Assembly (NCBI RefSeq): GCF_000425885.1
Contig: NZ_AUEH01000009.1
Coordinates: forward strand, 1-64,000
Direction of reading: 5' to 3'
DNA from: Schleiferilactobacillus harbinensis DSM 16991
GTDB taxonomy: Bacteria > Bacillota > Bacilli > Lactobacillales > Lactobacillaceae
DNA: 64,000 nucleotides
Position 1 is the first letter of the stretch; each line of letters begins with the position of its first letter. Shown here piece by piece: positions 61,347 to 64,000 of the stretch. The translations under genes were made by a program, and so were the position numbers. The notes beneath the pieces were generated by a model. That model saw only the letters and a list, made by a program, of their open reading frames with translations, did not search any database and was not told where the DNA came from.

Positions 61347-61527
61347 TGCCCTCACCATCCTTTTCACATGCCTTCAGTATACCAAGAAAGTCCTCGTTCG
61401 AACATCAGTTCAATACTCTCATTTTCTATCATGCTATTTACATTTGATGGCCTTTGATGTACCGTAATGGTTAATTTTATAGCGGCCTGCAAAGACCGTT
61501 CCGTGTTTTATCATGAGGAGGATTTTT

Positions 61528-63165
61528 ATGAAACACCGATATTTTGCAATTATTGGCACCGTCGGCCTGGCTGCCGCGCTGCTGCTCACTGCCTGTCAAG
61601 GCAAGTCAGGGGCCAACGCCAAGAGCAGTGCGGACACCACCTGGTCCCGGATGGAAAAAGACGTGATCACTACCATGGATCCGTCCCTGATCACCGATTC
61701 CGTCTCCGGCCAAGCTGCCGCCGACACCTACGAAGGTTTGTACCGTTACTATGGCGCTGAGTTGGAGCCCGGTGTCGCCAAGAGTGTCGTCAAACCGACC
61801 CAAAACGGCACGGTCTACACCTTCAAATTACGCAATTCCAAGTGGAGCAATGGCGACCCTGTGACCGCCAAGGACTTCGTCTTCGCTTGGCGGCGAACCG
61901 TTGATCCGGCCACTAAGTCCCAGTATGCCTATCTCTACACCGGCATCAAGAATGCCGACCAGATCATGGCCGGCAAAAAGAAGGCGGACACCCTGGGCGT
62001 CAAAGCCCTGGACGACCACACTTTCCAAGTTACTTTGGAACACGCCATCCCGTACTTCGGTACGATGATGGTTTCTAACGCCTTTTATCCAGAAAATCAG
62101 AAGGTCGTGGACCAGGCCGGCAAGAAATTCGGTACCCAATCCAAGTACCTGGTCTTCAACGGCCCCTACAAGCTGACCAAATGGAATGGCACCGGCAACA
62201 GCTGGACGGAAGTCAAGAACCCGGATTACTGGAACGCCAAAGATATCCACGTCAATAAGATCAACGTGCAAGTCGTCAAGGATGCTTCCACGGCAATGAA
62301 TCTGTTCCAAGCCGGCAAATTGGACGACGCCCAGCTTGATGGCGATCAAGCCGCCCAGGCAAAGTCCCAGAAAGATTACAAAGGGATGAAGCAATCGCGG
62401 ACTACCTATCTGGAATTCAACCAGAAGAAGATCCCGGCCTTCCGCAACACCAAGCTGCGCCAAGCCGTTTCTCTAGCTATTGACCGGCAGGAATTCGTCA
62501 AGAAAGTCTTGGATGACGGCTCCATCAGCACCGATACCGTCACCTCTTCCGGATTAGCCAAAGATCCCACCACTGGAAAAGACTTTACCAAGAGCCTGAC
62601 CGCTAGCACGGCCCAGTACACAGCTTTTAATTTAGCCAAGGCGAAGAAGTTATGGCAGGAAGGGCTGCAAGAGACTGGTCAAAAGAGCCTGGACATCACC
62701 CTGTTGAGCGATGACACCTCTGCGGCCAAACGCAGTGCCGAGTACTTCCAGAACGCCCTGGGCGAACTGCCTGGCTTGAAGATCTCGGTCCAACCTGTAC
62801 CATTCAAGACCCGGATTGCCCGCAGTATGGCCGGCAACTTCGACATGGTCATCTCCGGCTGGGGCGCGGACTTCCCGGATCCGATCTCCTTCCTGGACCT
62901 GTTCACCACTGACAACACCTATAACTTTGGCCATTACAGCAACAAACAGTATGACGCACTGATTGCGGCATCGAAAACCACGGACGCCACCAACGAAACC
63001 AAACGGTGGACCGACCTGCGTCAAGCCCAAGAACTGCTGACCAAGGAAGAAGGCATTGTCCCCGTTTACCAAATGGTGCAATCCCACCTGGTCAATCCGA
63101 AGATGCAAGGGATGACGTACAGCCCAAACAACCTGTACAATTTCATCGGGGCAAAAATCAAGTAG
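61528..63165 (+). CDS. oppA: Oligopeptide ABC transporter substrate-binding lipoprotein
   Basis: A 545-residue OppA-family lipoprotein with signal and lipobox LLTACQG (Cys23). The family signature is YRYYGAELEPGVAKS, then SKWSNGDPVTAKDFVFAWRRTVDP. It captures peptides for an Opp permease, nutritionally central in lactobacilli. No oppBCDF genes are visible in the window. ATG 61528 follows GAGGAGG. A second, damaged copy lies downstream. Confidence 0.94.
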   Translation: MKHRYFAIIGTVGLAAALLLTACQGKSGANAKSSADTTWSRMEKDVITTMDPSLITDSVSGQAAADTYEGLYRYYGAELEPGVAKSVVKPTQNGTVYTFKLRNSKWSNGDPVTAKDFVFAWRRTVDPATKSQYAYLYTGIKNADQIMAGKKKADTLGVKALDDHTFQVTLEHAIPYFGTMMVSNAFYPENQKVVDQAGKKFGTQSKYLVFNGPYKLTKWNGTGNSWTEVKNPDYWNAKDIHVNKINVQVVKDASTAMNLFQAGKLDDAQLDGDQAAQAKSQKDYKGMKQSRTTYLEFNQKKIPAFRNTKLRQAVSLAIDRQEFVKKVLDDGSISTDTVTSSGLAKDPTTGKDFTKSLTASTAQYTAFNLAKAKKLWQEGLQETGQKSLDITLLSDDTSAAKRSAEYFQNALGELPGLKISVQPVPFKTRIARSMAGNFDMVISGWGADFPDPISFLDLFTTDNTYNFGHYSNKQYDALIAASKTTDATNETKRWTDLRQAQELLTKEEGIVPVYQMVQSHLVNPKMQGMTYSPNNLYNFIGAKIK

Positions 63166-63218
63166 GCCACCGCTTGTAATGAGCAGATACTAAGCAGATT
63201 TAATTTACCGAATATACC

Positions 63219-63256
63219 AGCCGGTCCGCGACAGCATTGTCGTAGGCCGGCTTTTT
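63219..63256 (+). terminator. Terminator of oppA
   Basis: agccgg pairs with ccggct, with an inner cgaca/tgtcg stem, followed by TTTTT. Confidence 0.85.
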
Positions 63257-63403
63257 AGGCCATGAAAGGATTGCCGCCGGCCCTGACACACCTCTCAACC
63301 AATGAGAACGTACTAGGGAATATGCCACTTAATTGAGAATTGCTATTTACAATACCCATAAAGTAAGTTAAAGTAACGGTAATTATTTGAGGAGGTTTTC
63401 CCT

Positions 63404-64000
63404 GTGAAAAAGTCAATAGGTTTTAAGTTGGGGGCGGCAGCGACTTGCAGCCGGCAGTCGCCAAGTCAGTGGCGAAGCCGACCGATAACGGCACGGTATA
63501 CACCTACAACCTGCGCAACAGCAAATGGAGCAACGGCGATGACGTGACCGCCAGCGACTTTGTCTTTGCCTGGCGGCGCACCGTTGACCCGGCGACCAAG
63601 TCCCAATACGCCTACTTGTATTCCGGCGTGAAGAACGCAGACAAGATCATGGCTGGCAAGGCTAAGGCCTCAACTTTGGGCGTTAAAGCTTTGAGCAAGG
63701 ACAAATTGCAGGTTACCTTGGAACACCCGATTCCCTACTTCAACACAATGCTCGTCAACCCCGCTTTCTTCCCGCAAAGTGAGAAAGCCGTCGGCGAATA
63801 TGGCAAGAAGTTCGGTACCCAATCCAAATACTTAGTTTTCAACGGCCCTTATAAGCTGACCGGTTGGAACGGAACAAACAACTCCTGGAAAGAAGTTAAG
63901 AACCCGACTTACTGGAACGCCAAGAACGTGCACATTGATCAAATCAACGTGACTGCCATCAAAGATCCGTCCACAGCGATGAACCTGTATCAATCCGGCA
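63404..64000 (+). pseudogene. Second oppA copy, 5'-deleted and out of frame (partial at window edge)
   Basis: An excellent GAGGAGG and GTG (63404) start a signal-like MKKSIGFKLGAA. After about 12 codons the sequence jumps, in another frame, to GSDLQPAVAKSVAKPTDNGT, which aligns with about residue 75 of the upstream OppA. The rest is open and closely similar (SKWSNGDDVTASDFVFAWRR) to the window end. So about 60 codons, including the lipobox cysteine, are deleted and the frame is shifted. Confidence 0.85.

Noticed and set aside
1-64000. CRISPR array, tRNA or rRNA genes
   Set aside because: No regularly spaced 25-40 base repeats, no cloverleaf with a GTTCRANYC arm, and no rRNA-like sequence were seen on either strand by eye.

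Overview
The window comes from a low-G+C-phylum lactic acid bacterium with an unusually GC-rich genome. It looks like a member of the Lactobacillaceae, of the Schleiferilactobacillus/Lacticaseibacillus kind. The evidence is a pyruvate oxidase with a CcpA box, a D-Ala-D-Ala ligase of the F type found in intrinsically vancomycin-resistant lactobacilli, LexA, HrcA and CcpA operator sequences of Firmicute type, a lysine riboswitch, a BceRS-like two-component system, an Opp-type lipoprotein, and strong AGGAGG ribosome binding sites. The species is not proven. Gene content is ordinary chromosome with a sprinkling of accessory and decaying genes.

Layout. 1-530: the 3' end of an IS110-family element with a structured non-coding tail. 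0.5-12.3 kb: HD hydrolase, recA with a LexA-like box, HdeD-like protein, ABC exporter, hsp20 with a CIRCE-like operator, a small type I toxin-antitoxin-like locus, YitT, ddl, a PDZ-less HtrA, two unknowns, and mupG with a perfect cre. 12.3-20.1 kb: secreted CAP protein, a broken hydrolase, pyruvate oxidase, small unknown proteins, a divergent ArsR/CadD pair around a palindrome, and two CPBP proteases (one broken). 20.1-27.5 kb: response regulator, histidine kinase and an ABC ATPase-permease unit that has been tandemly duplicated, its second ATPase reduced to a 20-codon relic. 27.5-30.3 kb: a lysine-riboswitch-controlled amino acid ABC importer. 30.3-42.1 kb: lipoprotein, alanine racemase, a quinone-detoxification-like operon, esterases, oxidoreductases, an ABC-2 system and a split XRE regulator. 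42.3-46.5 kb: a decaying sugar/polyol locus (a LacI-dehydrogenase deletion fusion, RpiR regulator, frameshifted rpiA, Gfo/Idh oxidoreductase). 46.6-49.8 kb: DinJ/PemK toxin-antitoxin, TauE/SafE, ECF sigma and its DUF4179 partner. 49.9-55.0 kb: an ABC importer with three tandem lipoproteins, preceded by an attenuator-like leader encoding a 19-residue Phe/Tyr-rich peptide. 55.1-64.0 kb: CorA, a long inverted repeat, an sbcD-sbcC-HNH operon, and two oppA copies (the second 5'-deleted).

The most interesting non-standard signals are the leader peptide and chain of mutually exclusive RNA pairings at 54.69-54.95 kb, the toxin/antisense-RNA locus with a duplicated hairpin-promoter module at 5.6-6.1 kb, the collapsed duplicate ABC operon at 25.0 kb, and the SbcCD-HNH operon. 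At least eight genes carry lesions that look recent, mostly a single stop, frameshift or deletion each.
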